A stretch of 64,000 bases of DNA from Phytohabitans maris. Its GTDB lineage: Bacteria > Actinomycetota > Actinomycetes > Mycobacteriales > Micromonosporaceae. This document shows positions 25,004-34,656 of this stretch, one piece after another. Positions within the stretch are counted from its first letter, which is position 1; each line of letters opens with the position of its first letter. The translations under genes were made by a program, and so were the position numbers. The notes under the pieces were generated by a model. It saw only the letters and a list, made by a program, of their open reading frames with translations. It did not search any database and was not told the origin of the DNA. Location of the stretch: assembly GCF_031085175.1 (NCBI RefSeq), contig NZ_JAVHUY010000045.1, forward strand, positions 19,061 through 83,060. The letters are read 5' to 3'.

Positions 25004-26884
25004 ATGGCCCGCATGCCCGCCGCCTATCCGTTTTCCGCGATCGTCGGCCTCGCCGACCTGCGGCTCGCGCTGCTGCTCACCGCCGTCAACCCGGCGATCG
25101 GCGGCGTGCTGGTCCGGGGTGAGAAGGGTACGGCGAAATCGACGGTCGTGCGTGCCCTTGCCATCCTGCTGCCCGAGCTCGACGCCGTGCGGGGCTGCCG
25201 CTTCGGCTGCGACCCGAGCGGTCCCGACCCGGAGTGCCCGGACGGCCCGCACGACGCCACCGCACCGGCCGTGCGCCGACGATCGTCCCTTGTGGAGCTC
25301 CCGGTCGGCGCGACCGAGGACCGCGTCGTGGGTACGCTCGACATCCAGCGGGCGCTCAAGGAGGGCGTAAAGGCTTACGAGCCAGGGCTTCTGGCCACCG
25401 CCCACCGTGGACTGCTCTATGTGGACGAAGTCAATCTGCTCCCCGACCACCTCGTCGACCTGCTGCTCGACGCGGCCGCGATGGGCCGGGCGCACGTGGA
25501 GCGGGACGGGGTGTCGGTCAAGCACGCGGCGCGATTCCTGCTCGTCGGCACGATGAACCCGGAGGAGGGCGAGCCGCGCCCGCAGCTCGTCGACCGCTTC
25601 GGGCTGGTCGTGTCGGTGACGTCGCCGGACGAGCCCGCGCCCCGGGCCGAGGTGGTGCGGCGGCGCCTCGCGTACGACGCGGACCCGGACGGGTTCGCCG
25701 CGCGCTGGGCGGCCGAGGACGCCTCGCTGGCGCACCGGATCGCGGACGCGCGGGAGCGGCTGGCGGCCGTGGAGCTACCGGACCGGGAGCTCGACCGGAT
25801 CGCCCGCATCTGCTTGGCGTACGGGGTGGACGGCCTGCGCGCCGACATCGTGGTGGCCCGGGCGGCGCTGACCCTTGCCGCGTGGCACGGGCGGGACGCG
25901 GTGACCGCCGAGGACGTACGGGACGCGGCCCGGCTGGCGCTGCCGCACCGGCGCCGCCGCGATCCGCTCGACCCACCCGGCACGGACGAGGAGCGCCTGG
26001 AGGAGACACTCTCCAATGAGGACTTCGAGCCCGAGCCCGAGCCCGAGCCTCCGGGCGGCGGCGCACCGCGCGGCGAGGACGGTGTGGACGGTGCGGAAAG
26101 CGAGGGTGGTGCCGGCGAGCAGCCGGTGGCCGCGCCCGGGCAGGCGTACCGGCCACGGGTGCTGACGCTGCCGAAGACCGGGGAGCGGGCGCACGCCGGC
26201 CGCCGCTCGCTCGCGTACGCCCGGCGGGGACGGGTGGTCGGCGCCCGCCTGCCGCTCGGGGCCGGCGCGCCGCACCTGCCGGCCACACTCCGGGCCGCGG
26301 CCGCCCGGGGGAGCCGCACCGTGGCCCCGGGCGACCTGCGTGAGGCGGTGCACGTCGGGCGGGAGGCCAACCTCGTGCTCTTCGTCGTCGACGCCTCGGG
26401 CTCGATGGCCGCCCGGCAGCGGATGAGCACGGTCAAGGCGGCGGTGCTGTCGCTGCTGCGCGACGCGTACCAGCGACGGGACCGGGTGGGCATGATCACA
26501 TTTCGGGGTACGGGCGCGGACGAGGTGCTCCCGCCCACCTCCAGCCACGAGGTGGGCGTGCAGCGGCTGGCCCGGCTCCGCACCGGCGGCCGTACCCCGC
26601 TCGCGGCGGGACTGGAGGCGGCCGCCCGTACGCTCCGGGCCGAGCGCCGCCGCGACCCGCGCCGCCGGCCGCTGCTCGTACTCGTCACCGACGGCCGCAA
26701 CACGTCCGGCGCCGACCCGCTGACCGTGGTGCCGTCGCTGGCCGGCACCTCCGCGGTCGTGGTCGACTGCGAGGCCGGCCCGGTGCGGCTCGGCCTGGCC
26801 CGGCGGCTGGCGGCCGCGCTGGACGCCCCGTGCGTGCCGCTCGCCCAGCTCTCCGCGACGAACCGCATGGGAAGGGCCGCCTGA
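25004..26884 (+). CDS. fused ChlI/ChlD-type magnesium/cobalt chelatase ATPase subunit
   Basis: A 626-aa fusion. Residues about 10-330 form a ChlI/BchI-like AAA+ ATPase (Walker A GEKGTAKST, FLLVGTMNPEEGEPRPQLVDRF). An acidic/proline linker contains EPEPEPEPPGGG. Residues about 460-626 form a VWA domain with MIDAS DASGSMAAR and TDGRNTSG. Together with CobN this type of protein is thought to replace CobS/CobT as the ATPase partner of cobaltochelatase in actinobacteria. Its place upstream of cobO-cobB and near cobN supports cobalt rather than magnesium use. The stop overlaps the cobO ATG (TGATG). Confidence 0.9.
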   Translation: MARMPAAYPFSAIVGLADLRLALLLTAVNPAIGGVLVRGEKGTAKSTVVRALAILLPELDAVRGCRFGCDPSGPDPECPDGPHDATAPAVRRRSSLVELPVGATEDRVVGTLDIQRALKEGVKAYEPGLLATAHRGLLYVDEVNLLPDHLVDLLLDAAAMGRAHVERDGVSVKHAARFLLVGTMNPEEGEPRPQLVDRFGLVVSVTSPDEPAPRAEVVRRRLAYDADPDGFAARWAAEDASLAHRIADARERLAAVELPDRELDRIARICLAYGVDGLRADIVVARAALTLAAWHGRDAVTAEDVRDAARLALPHRRRRDPLDPPGTDEERLEETLSNEDFEPEPEPEPPGGGAPRGEDGVDGAESEGGAGEQPVAAPGQAYRPRVLTLPKTGERAHAGRRSLAYARRGRVVGARLPLGAGAPHLPATLRAAAARGSRTVAPGDLREAVHVGREANLVLFVVDASGSMAARQRMSTVKAAVLSLLRDAYQRRDRVGMITFRGTGADEVLPPTSSHEVGVQRLARLRTGGRTPLAAGLEAAARTLRAERRRDPRRRPLLVLVTDGRNTSGADPLTVVPSLAGTSAVVVDCEAGPVRLGLARRLAAALDAPCVPLAQLSATNRMGRAA

Positions 26885-27486
26885 TGCCGCAAGGAAAGCC
26901 GGACACCGTGCCGGACGACGGGCTCACCACCCGGGAGCGGCGGCGCCAGCCCGTGCTCGCCGTCCACACCGGACAGGGCAAGGGCAAGTCCACGGCGGCG
27001 TTCGGGATGGCGCTGCGCGCGTGGAATGCCGGATGGCCGATCGTGGTGTACCAGTTCGTGAAGAGCCCGAAGTGGAGGGTGGGCGAGGAGGCGGCCCTGC
27101 GGGCGCTCGGCGAGACCGGCAAGGGCGGCGCGGTCACCTGGCACAAGATGGGCGAGGGCTGGTCGTGGATCCAGCGCCCCGGCACCGAGCGCGACCACGC
27201 CGCCGAGGCCGCCGAGGGCTGGGCACAGGTCAAACGCGACCTGGCCGCGGAAGCCTACCGGTTCTACGTGCTCGACGAGTTCACGTACCCGATGAAGTGG
27301 GGTTGGGTCGACGTTGCGGACGTCGTCGCGACGCTGCGCGACCGGCCCGGCTCGCAGCACGTCGTCGTCACCGGCCGCGACGCGCACGGCGACCTCGTCG
27401 CGGCGGCCGACCTGGTCACCGAGATGGCGAAGGTCAAGCATCCGATGGACGCGGGGCGCAAGGGGCAGCGGGGGTTGGAATGGTGA
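26884..27486 (+). CDS. cobO: cob(I)yrinic acid a,c-diamide adenosyltransferase
   Basis: A 200-aa CobA/CobO-type ATP:corrinoid adenosyltransferase that attaches the 5'-deoxyadenosyl group to Co(I). It has the P-loop VHTGQGKGKSTAAFG and the family segments YQFVKSPKWRVGEE, WSWIQRPGTERDH and YVLDEFTYPMKWGWV. ATG 26884 overlaps the chelatase stop by one base. The longer frame extends into the upstream gene. It is 10 bp before cobB. Confidence 0.94.
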   Translation: MPQGKPDTVPDDGLTTRERRRQPVLAVHTGQGKGKSTAAFGMALRAWNAGWPIVVYQFVKSPKWRVGEEAALRALGETGKGGAVTWHKMGEGWSWIQRPGTERDHAAEAAEGWAQVKRDLAAEAYRFYVLDEFTYPMKWGWVDVADVVATLRDRPGSQHVVVTGRDAHGDLVAAADLVTEMAKVKHPMDAGRKGQRGLEW

Positions 27487-27496
27487 CAGGCTCGGC

Positions 27497-28840
27497 GTGG
27501 TAACCGATGTCGCCCGCCTCGTCGTCGCGGCACCGGCTTCCGGACACGGCAAGACGACGGTCGCGACCGGACTGCTGGCCGCGTTCGCCACGCGGGGCAC
27601 GCGGGTGGCCGGCTTCAAGGTGGGGCCCGACTACATCGACCCGGGATACCACGCGCTCGCCGCCGGCCGGCCGGGCCGCAACCTCGACCCCGTGCTGGTG
27701 GGGGAGGAGCGGATCGGCCCGCTCTTCGCGCACGGCGCCGCCGGGGCCGACCTGGCCGTGGTCGAGGGCGTGATGGGGCTGTACGACGGGCGCGTGGGCG
27801 CCGGGGACTTCGGCTCCACCGCGCACGTGGCCGCGCTGCTCGCCGCGCCGGTCGTGCTCGTCGTGGACGCGTCCGCGCAGGGGCGGTCGGTAGCGGCGCT
27901 GGTGCACGGGTTCCGGTCGTTCGGCGGCGTGCGGCTGGCCGGCGTCGTCCTCAACCGGGTCGGCTCCGACCGGCACGAGGCGCTGCTGCGGGACGCGTGC
28001 GAGGAGGTGGGCACGCCGGTACTCGGTGTGTTGCGCCGCCATCCGGCGGTGGCCGCGCCGTCGCGGCACCTCGGCCTGGTGCCGGTGGTCGAGCGCTCCG
28101 CGGCGGCGGCGTCGTCGGTGGCCGCGCTGGCCGACCTTGTGGCGGCGGGCGTCGACCTGGACGCGGTGCTCGCGGTGGCGCGGACCGCACCGCCGCTGGC
28201 CGCTACGGCGTGGTCACCCTCCTGTGTGGACCCGGTGCCGGCCGGTCCGGTCGTCGCGGTCGCGGGTGGGCCGGCGTTCAGCTTCGGATACACCGAGACC
28301 GTCGAGCTCCTGCGCGCGGCGGGCGCTCAGGTGTCCACGGTGGACCCGCTCCGCGACGAGGCGCTCCCCGACGGGACGCGGGCGCTCGTGGTGGGTGGCG
28401 GCTTCCCCGAGGTGTACGCGGACCGCCTGGCCGCCAACGCCCCGCTCCGCGCCGCCGTGGCCGCTCTGGCCGCGCGCGGAGCGCCGATCTCGGCCGAGTG
28501 CGCGGGGCTGCTGTGGCTCTGCCGCACGCTGGACGGCGCCGAGATGTGCGGCGTGCTCGACGCCGACGCCACGATGACCGGCCGCCTGACCCTCGGCTAC
28601 CGGGACGCCGTCGCGCTGACCGGCAGCTCAGTCACGCCGGCCGGCACGAGGGTCACCGGGCACGAGTTCCACCGCACGGCGGTCACCCCGAGAGCGGGCG
28701 CGGCGCCGGCGTGGGCCTGGCGCGGCGCGGACCCGGAGGGCTTCGTCTCGGGCGGGGTGCACGCCTCCTACCTCCACCTCCACTGGGCCGGCCACCCCGA
28801 GATCGCCCATCGTCTCGTCGCGGCGGCGGCCGCCGCCTAA
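27497..28840 (+). CDS. cobB: cobyrinate a,c-diamide synthase
   Basis: A 447-aa glutamine- and ATP-dependent amidase of the CobB/CbiA family. The N-terminal dethiobiotin-synthetase-like domain has P-loop PASGHGKTTVATG, GFKVGPDYIDPGYH and VVEGVMGLYDG. The C-terminal triad-type glutaminase domain has the nucleophile in SAECAGLLWL and GHEFHRT. It amidates the a and c side chains of (hydrogeno)byrinic acid. The GTG start (VVTDVARLVV) is the first plausible codon after cobO. Confidence 0.94.
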   Translation: MVTDVARLVVAAPASGHGKTTVATGLLAAFATRGTRVAGFKVGPDYIDPGYHALAAGRPGRNLDPVLVGEERIGPLFAHGAAGADLAVVEGVMGLYDGRVGAGDFGSTAHVAALLAAPVVLVVDASAQGRSVAALVHGFRSFGGVRLAGVVLNRVGSDRHEALLRDACEEVGTPVLGVLRRHPAVAAPSRHLGLVPVVERSAAAASSVAALADLVAAGVDLDAVLAVARTAPPLAATAWSPSCVDPVPAGPVVAVAGGPAFSFGYTETVELLRAAGAQVSTVDPLRDEALPDGTRALVVGGGFPEVYADRLAANAPLRAAVAALAARGAPISAECAGLLWLCRTLDGAEMCGVLDADATMTGRLTLGYRDAVALTGSSVTPAGTRVTGHEFHRTAVTPRAGAAPAWAWRGADPEGFVSGGVHASYLHLHWAGHPEIAHRLVAAAAAA

Positions 28841-28955
28841 TGTGGCGGCATGACGGAGGAGCGTGAAGTGCACCGACCGCTGGATCAACCTCCCCTGGTC
28901 GTCGGACTCTGACGCTCCGCACACCTGCAATAAGTTGGGGTGCTTGTACCAATTT

Positions 28956-28968
28956 TCCTCCCGGAGGA
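28956..28968 (+). promoter_or_regulatory. self-complementary Shine-Dalgarno element TCCTCCCGGAGGA
   Basis: An anti-SD-like TCCTCC lies directly against GGAGGA, about 12 nt before a TTG (28981) and 55 nt before the GTG chosen for the next small gene. It could fold as a tight hairpin hiding one ribosome-binding site. The surrounding 28915-28990 stretch is AT-rich for this genome and probably contains the promoter. Confidence 0.35.
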
Positions 28969-29022
28969 GACTTCACCGCGTTGGCAATACTGCGACAAGG
29001 ACCGACCGAGGAGGACAACCCC

Positions 29023-29232
29023 GTGAACGACTCATCCGGTACGTTGCCCGACGTCGCCATCTCCGTGGGGGCGGTCGCGGTGGCCCGGCACGCCCACGAG
29101 TTCGGCTTCGACCCGACCCCCGCACAGTGCGAGACGATCGCGCGTGCGGTGCTGGAGGCCGGCTCGCCCTATCTGCGCGAGGCCGGCCCGGACTCCGAGG
29201 GCTGGCCGCCGATGCCCGACCCGGAGAGCTAG
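29023..29232 (+). CDS. small hypothetical protein between cobB and cobN
   Basis: A 69-aa acidic soluble protein starting VNDSSGTLPDVAISVGAVAV and ending GWPPMPDPES. No family is recognised and no cysteine-based metal motif is seen; the only cysteine is in PAQCETI. GTG 29023 follows GAGGAGGACAACCCC, a strong ribosome-binding site. An alternative in-frame TTG at 28981 has its own GGAGGA site and would add 14 residues. The stop lies 4 bp from the convergent cobN stop. Its location suggests, but does not prove, a corrinoid-related role. Confidence 0.6.
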   Translation: MNDSSGTLPDVAISVGAVAVARHAHEFGFDPTPAQCETIARAVLEAGSPYLREAGPDSEGWPPMPDPES

Positions 29233-29236
29233 GGCC

Positions 29237-32200
29237 CTAACGCCCCTCCAGGTCACCTTCCGTGCTCAGGTACGCCTCGCGCAGCCCGTCGAGCACGGCC
29301 GGGTCCGGGTACTCCCACATCTTGCGGTCGGCCGCTTCGAGCAGGCGTTCGGCGATCGCGTGCAGGGCCCACGGGTTGGAGCGTTCGAGGAAGGCGCGGT
29401 TCTCCTCGTCCAGCACGTAGGTCTCGCCCAGCTTGTCGTACATCCAGTCGGCGACCACGCCGGCCGTCGCGTCGTAGCCGAACAGGTAGTCCACTGTGGC
29501 CGCCAGCTCGAAGGCGCCCTTGTAGCCGTGCCGGCGCATCGCCGCCAGCCATCGCGGGTTGACCACGCGGGCGCGGAAGACCCGCGCGGTCTCCTCGTGG
29601 AGGCTGCGGGTCCGCACCGCCTCGGGCTGGGTGCTGTCGCCGATGTACGCGGCGGGCGCGGTGCCGGTCAGCGCGCGCACCGTGGCGATCATCCCGCCGT
29701 GGTACTGGAAGTAGTCGTCGGAGTCGGCGATGTCGTGCTCGCGGGTGTCCACGTTCTTGGCGGCGACGGCGATCCGGCGGTACGCGGTCTCCATGTCCGC
29801 GCGGGCCGGCACGCCGTCCAGGTCGCGCCCGTAGGCGAAACCGCCCCACGCCGCGTACACCTCGGCGAGGTCGCCGTCGTCGCGCCAGTTGCGGCTGTCG
29901 ATGAGCGGGAGGAGGCCGGCGCCGTACGCGCCGGGCTTGGAGCCGAACACCCGCGCGGTCGCCCGCCGCTGGTCGCCGTGCGCGGCGAGGTCCTGCTCGA
30001 CGTGGGCGCGCACATAGTTTTCCGACGGAGGCTCGTCCAGGCCGGCGACCAACCGCACGGCGTCGTCGAGCATCACGACCACATGCGGGAACGCGTCGCG
30101 GAAGAACCCGCTGATCCGCACGGTCACGTCGATCCGGGGCCGGCCGAGCTCGGCGAGGGGGACGGGCGCGAAGCCGTTCACCCGGCGGGACGCCTCGTCC
30201 CACTGTGGACGGACCCCGAGCAGCGCCAGCACCTCGGCCACGTCGTCGCCGGCGGTGCGCATCGCGCTGGTACCCCACACCGACAGCCCGACCGAGCGGG
30301 GCCACTCGCCGGTGTCCGCGCGGTACCGGGCGAGCAGCGAGTCGGCCATCGCCTGCCCGGTCTCCCAGGCCAGCCGGCTCGGCACCGCCTTCGGGTCGAC
30401 GGAGTAGAAGTTGCGCCCGGTGGGGAGCACGTTGACCAGGCCGCGCAGGGGTGAGCCGCTCGGCCCGGCCGGGATGTACCGCCCGTCGAGCGCGCGGAGC
30501 ACGTTGGTGAGCTCGTCGGTGGTGCGGGCCAGCCGGGGCACGATCTCGGTCGCCGCGAAGCGGAGGACCTCGGCGGCGGGCCCGTCCGGTACGGCGGCCG
30601 GATCCCAGCCCTCCTCCTCCATGCGGGTGACCAGCGCCCGGGCCTCCGCCTCGACGCGGTCGACCTCCTTCAAGGAGTCGCCCATGCCCAACGCCTCGCG
30701 CAGGCCCGGCAGCGCCGCCACCTGGCCGCCCCACATCTGCCGGGCGCGGAGCATCGCGAGCACCAGGTTGACCCGGGCCTCGCCCACCGGCGGTACGCCG
30801 AGCACGTGCAGGCCGTCGCGGATCTGCGCGTCCTTGACCTCGCAGAGCCAGCCGTCGACGTGCAGCAGGAAGTCGTCGAACTCGGCGTCGTGCGGCCGGT
30901 CGTCCACGCCCAGGTCGTGGTCGAGCCGGGCGGCCTGGACGAGCGTCCAGATCTGCGCCCGGATGGCGGGCAGCTTGGCCGGGTCGAGCGCGGCGATGGT
31001 GGCGTGCTCGTCGAGGAGCTGTTCGAGCCGGGCGATGTCGCCGTACGTCTCGGCGCGCGCCATCGGCGGTACCAGATGGTCGACCAGCGTGGCGTGCGCG
31101 CGCCGCTTGGCCTGCGTGCCCTCGCCGGGATCGTTGACCAGGAAGGGGTACACGAGCGGCAGGTCGCCCAGCGCGGCGTCCGGCCCGCACGCGGCCGACA
31201 TGCCGACCGTCTTGCCGGGCAGCCACTCCAGGTTGCCGTGCTTTCCGACGTGGACGATCGCGTGCGCCCCGAAGCTGCCGGCCACCCACCGGTACGCGGC
31301 CAGGTAGTGGTGGCTCGGCGGCAGGTCCGGATCGTGGTAGATGGCGATCGGGTTGGCGCCGAAGCCGCGCGGCGGCTGCACCATCACGACGACGTTGCCG
31401 GCGCGGAGGGCGGCGAGCACGATGTCGCCGCCGGCGTCGACGTAGAGCTCGCCCGGCGGCGGCCCCCAGTGCCGCTCCATCGCCGCGCGCAGCTCGGCGG
31501 GGAGCGTTTCGTAGTACGCGATGTAGTCGGTGGCCGGGATGCGCACCGGGTTGCCCTCGAGCTGCTCCTCGGTGAGCCAGTCGGGGTCCTGCCCGCCGGC
31601 CGCGATGAGCGCGTGCATCAGCGCGTCACCGTCGTCCGGGAGGTCGCCGACGTCGTACCCGCGCTCGCGCAGCGCGCCCAGCAGCCGCACCGTGCTGGCG
31701 GGCGTGTCGAGGCCGACCGCGTTGCCGATGCGGGAGTGCTTGGTCGGGTACGCCGACAGCATCAGCGCCACCCGCTTTTCGGCCGGCGGCACATGGCGCA
31801 GGCGGGCGTGCGCGACCGCGATGCCGGCGACCCGGGCGGCGCGCTCGGGGTCCGCCACGTACACGGTCAGGCCGTCCGGGTCGATCTCCTTGAAGGAGAA
31901 CGGGACCGTGATGATCCGCCCGTCGAACTCGGGGATCGCCACCTGCGTCGCCGCGTCCAATGGGGAGAGTCCGTCGTCGCCGGTGGCCCACGCCGCCCGG
32001 TCGCTGGTGAGGCAGAGCCCTTGCAGGATCGGCACGTCGAGCGCGGCGAGCGCGCCCACGTCCCACGCCTCGTCGTCGCCGCCCGCGCCCACCCGCGCGG
32101 GGCGGGTGCCGCCGGCCGCGAGCACGGTCACCACCAGCGCGTCGGCCCGCCCGAGCGTGGCCAGCAGCTCCGGATCGGGGGTGCGCAGCGACGCGCAGTA

Positions 32201-32749
32201 CACGGGCAGTGGCCGCCCACCGGCGCTCGCGACGGCCGCGCAGAGCGCCTCGACGAACGCGGTGTTGCCGGCCACGTGGTGCGCCCGGTAGTAGAGCACG
32301 GCCACGACCGGCCCGCCGCCCTCGGGCAGGTCGCCGGCGCCCCAGACCGGTGTCGGCTCCGGCGGCGCGAAGCCGTGCCCGGTCAGCAGCACCGTGTCGG
32401 AGAGGAACCGGTGCAGCTGGGCGAGGTTGCCCGGCCCGCCGTGGGCGAGGTACGCGTGGGCCTCCGCGGCGACCCCGCTCGGCACCGTGGAGAGGCGCAT
32501 GAGCTCGGCGTCGGGCGCCTGCTCGCCGCCGAGCACCACCACCGGGCGGGGGCCGGCCAGCAGCGCGTCGAGCCCCTCCTCCCAGGCGCGGCGCCCGCCG
32601 AGCAGGCGGACGACCACGAGGTCGGCGCCCTCCACCAGGTCGGGAACGTCGGCCACCGCGGTGCGCGCCGGGTTGGCCAGCCGGTACGGCGCGCCGCTCG
32701 CCCGCGCGCTCAACAGGTCGGTGTCGGACGTCGACAGCAGCACGAACAC
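29237..32749 (-). CDS. cobN: cobaltochelatase large subunit CobN
   Basis: A 1170-aa CobN/magnesium-chelatase H-type protein that binds hydrogenobyrinic acid diamide and inserts cobalt. It has the expected segments in order: an N-terminal LLSTSDTDLL domain, VALMLSAYPTKHSRIGNAVGLDTP, IVHVGKHGNLEWLPGKTVG, LPTGRNFYSVDPKAVPS and the C-terminal VDYLFGYDATAGVVADWMYDKL. Length is near the usual 1200-1280. It is the only gene behind the second cobalamin riboswitch, so chelatase synthesis is probably repressed by B12. The ATPase partner is the ChlI/ChlD fusion at 25004. Confidence 0.95.
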   Translation of the reverse strand: MFVLLSTSDTDLLSARASGAPYRLANPARTAVADVPDLVEGADLVVVRLLGGRRAWEEGLDALLAGPRPVVVLGGEQAPDAELMRLSTVPSGVAAEAHAYLAHGGPGNLAQLHRFLSDTVLLTGHGFAPPEPTPVWGAGDLPEGGGPVVAVLYYRAHHVAGNTAFVEALCAAVASAGGRPLPVYCASLRTPDPELLATLGRADALVVTVLAAGGTRPARVGAGGDDEAWDVGALAALDVPILQGLCLTSDRAAWATGDDGLSPLDAATQVAIPEFDGRIITVPFSFKEIDPDGLTVYVADPERAARVAGIAVAHARLRHVPPAEKRVALMLSAYPTKHSRIGNAVGLDTPASTVRLLGALRERGYDVGDLPDDGDALMHALIAAGGQDPDWLTEEQLEGNPVRIPATDYIAYYETLPAELRAAMERHWGPPPGELYVDAGGDIVLAALRAGNVVVMVQPPRGFGANPIAIYHDPDLPPSHHYLAAYRWVAGSFGAHAIVHVGKHGNLEWLPGKTVGMSAACGPDAALGDLPLVYPFLVNDPGEGTQAKRRAHATLVDHLVPPMARAETYGDIARLEQLLDEHATIAALDPAKLPAIRAQIWTLVQAARLDHDLGVDDRPHDAEFDDFLLHVDGWLCEVKDAQIRDGLHVLGVPPVGEARVNLVLAMLRARQMWGGQVAALPGLREALGMGDSLKEVDRVEAEARALVTRMEEEGWDPAAVPDGPAAEVLRFAATEIVPRLARTTDELTNVLRALDGRYIPAGPSGSPLRGLVNVLPTGRNFYSVDPKAVPSRLAWETGQAMADSLLARYRADTGEWPRSVGLSVWGTSAMRTAGDDVAEVLALLGVRPQWDEASRRVNGFAPVPLAELGRPRIDVTVRISGFFRDAFPHVVVMLDDAVRLVAGLDEPPSENYVRAHVEQDLAAHGDQRRATARVFGSKPGAYGAGLLPLIDSRNWRDDGDLAEVYAAWGGFAYGRDLDGVPARADMETAYRRIAVAAKNVDTREHDIADSDDYFQYHGGMIATVRALTGTAPAAYIGDSTQPEAVRTRSLHEETARVFRARVVNPRWLAAMRRHGYKGAFELAATVDYLFGYDATAGVVADWMYDKLGETYVLDEENRAFLERSNPWALHAIAERLLEAADRKMWEYPDPAVLDGLREAYLSTEGDLEGR

Positions 32750-32764
32750 GGCCCACCGCCTCCC

Positions 32765-32880
32765 TCGGGATCCGCGTCCCGGGTCGAAGGTCGCGGCGAC
32801 CGGAGTGTCTGGCTCCTGAGCTGACGCTCAGTGACAGTGGCGGGACCGCGCCGGACTCGCACCGGCTTCCTCCGCTTGTC
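32765..32880 (-). promoter_or_regulatory. cobalamin (B12) riboswitch upstream of cobN
   Basis: The minus strand reads GGAAGCCGGTGCGAGTCCGG, then GCGGTCCCGCCACTGTCACT, and a B12-box-like AGCCAGACACTCCGG. It is a compact variant, shorter than the cbtB aptamer because peripheral stems are reduced. It ends about 15 bp before the cobN start codon, which favours translational control. Confidence 0.88.
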
Positions 32881-32888
32881 GCCGCGGG

Positions 32889-32919
32889 TTGCGGAGACCA
32901 GCGTAGCTGGCCGTAGTAT
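32889..32919 (+). promoter_or_regulatory. promoter of leaderless cobG
   Basis: A -35-like TTGCGG (32889-32894) and -10 TAGTAT (32914-32919) are separated by 19 bp. The -10 ends seven bases before GTG 32927, as for a leaderless transcript. It lies immediately upstream of, and opposite to, the cobN riboswitch, so divergent promoters are packed into about 50 bp. Confidence 0.6.
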
Positions 32920-32926
32920 CCGGCCC

Positions 32927-34039
32927 GTGGTCGCCTCCTTACCAGCTCGTTCCGGCCCGGACGCCTGTCCCGGCGCCGTCCAGGTGCACCCTGCGCTCGA
33001 CGGTGGCCTGGCCAGGGTCCGCGTGCCGGGCGGCGCGCTCACCGCCGACCAGTGGCGCGCGGTCGCCGAGGCGTCGGCCGCCCTCGGCGCCGGTGAGCTG
33101 GAGCTCACCTCGCGGGGCAACCTCCAGGTCCGCGGTCTGGCGGCCGGCGCGGAGGCGTCGCTCGCCGAGCGGCTGTCGGTGGCCGGCCTGCTGCCGTCGG
33201 TCACCCACGATCGGGTACGGAACATCGTCGCCTCGCCGCTCAGTGGGCGGGACGGCCGGGGCGTGCTCGACGTGCGCCCGCTCGTCGCCGCGCTCGACGC
33301 GGCCCTCCGCGCCGACCCGGTGCTGGCCGGCCTGCCCGGGCGCTTCCTCTTCGCGCTCGACGACGGGCGGGGCGACGTCGCCGGGCTCGGCGCCGACGTC
33401 GGGCTGCGCGGGCGGACCCTCCTGCTCGCCGGGCGGGACAGCGGGCTGCGGGTGGCGCCCGACGAGGCCGTACCGGCGCTGCTGGCGGCCGCGCACGCGT
33501 TCCTGGCCGAGCGGGACGGCCACTGGCGACTGTCCGAACTGGACGACGGCGTGAACCGGGTCGCGGCGCGGCTCGGCGCGACACCACCCGGGCTGCCGGC
33601 GGCGCGACCCGTCTCGTGGGGGCCGATCGGCGCGGTGTCCCAAGTGGACGGCCGGATCGCGGTCGCGGCGGCGGTGCCGCTGGGGCGGCTCTCTCCCGCG
33701 CAGGTCGAGGTCCTCTGCGGCGCGCCGGCCGTCGTGGTCACGCCGTGGCGGGGCGTCGTGGTGCCGGACCTTCCCGACGGGAGCTTCCTCGCCCGGCTGG
33801 CGGAGGCCGGCCTCGCCACGGATCCCGACTCGCCGTGGGTGGGGGTGACCGCCTGCGTCGGCTCGCCCGGATGCGCCCGGGCGTACGCCGACGTGCGGGC
33901 CGACGCGCTCGACCACCACAGTGGACACCCGTCGCACGGCCTGCCGGTGCACTGGGTCGGCTGCGAACGCGCCTGCGGCAGCCCGGCCGGCGAGCACCTG
34001 CGGATGGTGGCCACAGTGGACGGGTACGTGACGGCGTGA
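32927..34039 (+). CDS. cobG: precorrin-3B synthase
   Basis: A 370-aa protein of the nitrite/sulfite reductase-like ferredoxin-fold family. It contains the half-domain segment [15 protein letters not shown] and a C-terminal iron-sulfur/siroheme-type motif [14 protein letters not shown]...[10 protein letters not shown] with four cysteines. CobG uses molecular oxygen for the hydroxylation and lactone formation before ring contraction in the late-cobalt-insertion route. The GTG 32927 start is supported by the -10 box at leaderless spacing; the longer frame runs into the riboswitch DNA. The stop overlaps cobH. Confidence 0.88.
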   Translation: MVASLPARSGPDACPGAVQVHPALDGGLARVRVPGGALTADQWRAVAEASAALGAGELELTSRGNLQVRGLAAGAEASLAERLSVAGLLPSVTHDRVRNIVASPLSGRDGRGVLDVRPLVAALDAALRADPVLAGLPGRFLFALDDGRGDVAGLGADVGLRGRTLLLAGRDSGLRVAPDEAVPALLAAAHAFLAERDGHWRLSELDDGVNRVAARLGATPPGLPAARPVSWGPIGAVSQVDGRIAVAAAVPLGRLSPAQVEVLCGAPAVVVTPWRGVVVPDLPDGSFLARLAEAGLATDPDSPWVGVTACVGSPGCARAYADVRADALDHHSGHPSHGLPVHWVGCERACGSPAGEHLRMVATVDGYVTA

Positions 34040-34656
34040 CGGCTTACCTCAAGGACGGTGCGGAGATCTACCGGCGGTCGTTCGCGACGATCCGCGCGGA
34101 GGCCGACCTGTCGGGGCTCCCGGACGACGTGGCCCGGGTCGCGGTCCGGATGATCCACTCGTGCGGGATGGTCGACCTCGTCACCGACCTGGCCTGGTCG
34201 GCGGGGGCGGTCGCGGCCGGCCGGGCGGCCCTGCGCGCCGGCGCCCCGATCCTCTGCGACGCCGCGATGGTGGCCGCCGGGGTGACCCGCCGCCGGCTCC
34301 CCGCGGGCAACGAGGTGGTCTGCACGCTCGGCGACCCCCGCGTGCCGGCGCTCGCGGAGCGGCTCGGCACCACCCGCAGCGCCGCCGCGCTGGAGCTGTG
34401 GCGGGACCGGCTCGACGGCGCGCTCGTCGCGGTGGGCAACGCGCCGACCGCCCTCTTCCGCCTGCTGGAGCTGGTCGCCGAGGGCGCCGGCCGGCCGGCG
34501 GCGGTGCTGGGCATCCCGGTCGGCTTCATCGGCGCGGCCGAGTCGAAGCGCGCGCTCGCCGCCACCGACCTCGAACACCTTGTGGTACACGGCCGCCGCG
34601 GCGGCAGCGCGATGACGGCGGCGGCCATCAACGCCATCGCCAGCGAGGAGGAGTGA
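34036..34656 (+). CDS. cobH: precorrin-8X methylmutase
   Basis: A 206-aa CobH/CbiC protein that moves the C11 methyl to C12, giving hydrogenobyrinate. Diagnostic segments are [12 protein letters not shown] (with the catalytic-region His), [28 protein letters not shown] and [13 protein letters not shown]. Length is typical. The GTG overlaps the cobG stop (GTGA) and the stop overlaps the cobIJ ATG (TGATG). Confidence 0.95.
   Translation: MTAYLKDGAEIYRRSFATIRAEADLSGLPDDVARVAVRMIHSCGMVDLVTDLAWSAGAVAAGRAALRAGAPILCDAAMVAAGVTRRRLPAGNEVVCTLGDPRVPALAERLGTTRSAAALELWRDRLDGALVAVGNAPTALFRLLELVAEGAGRPAAVLGIPVGFIGAAESKRALAATDLEHLVVHGRRGGSAMTAAAINAIASEEE

Noticed and set aside
28850..28912. 20-codon frame MTEEREVHRPLDQPPLVVGL after cobB
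   Set aside because: Too short, no good ribosome-binding site and no structural feature; chance frame.
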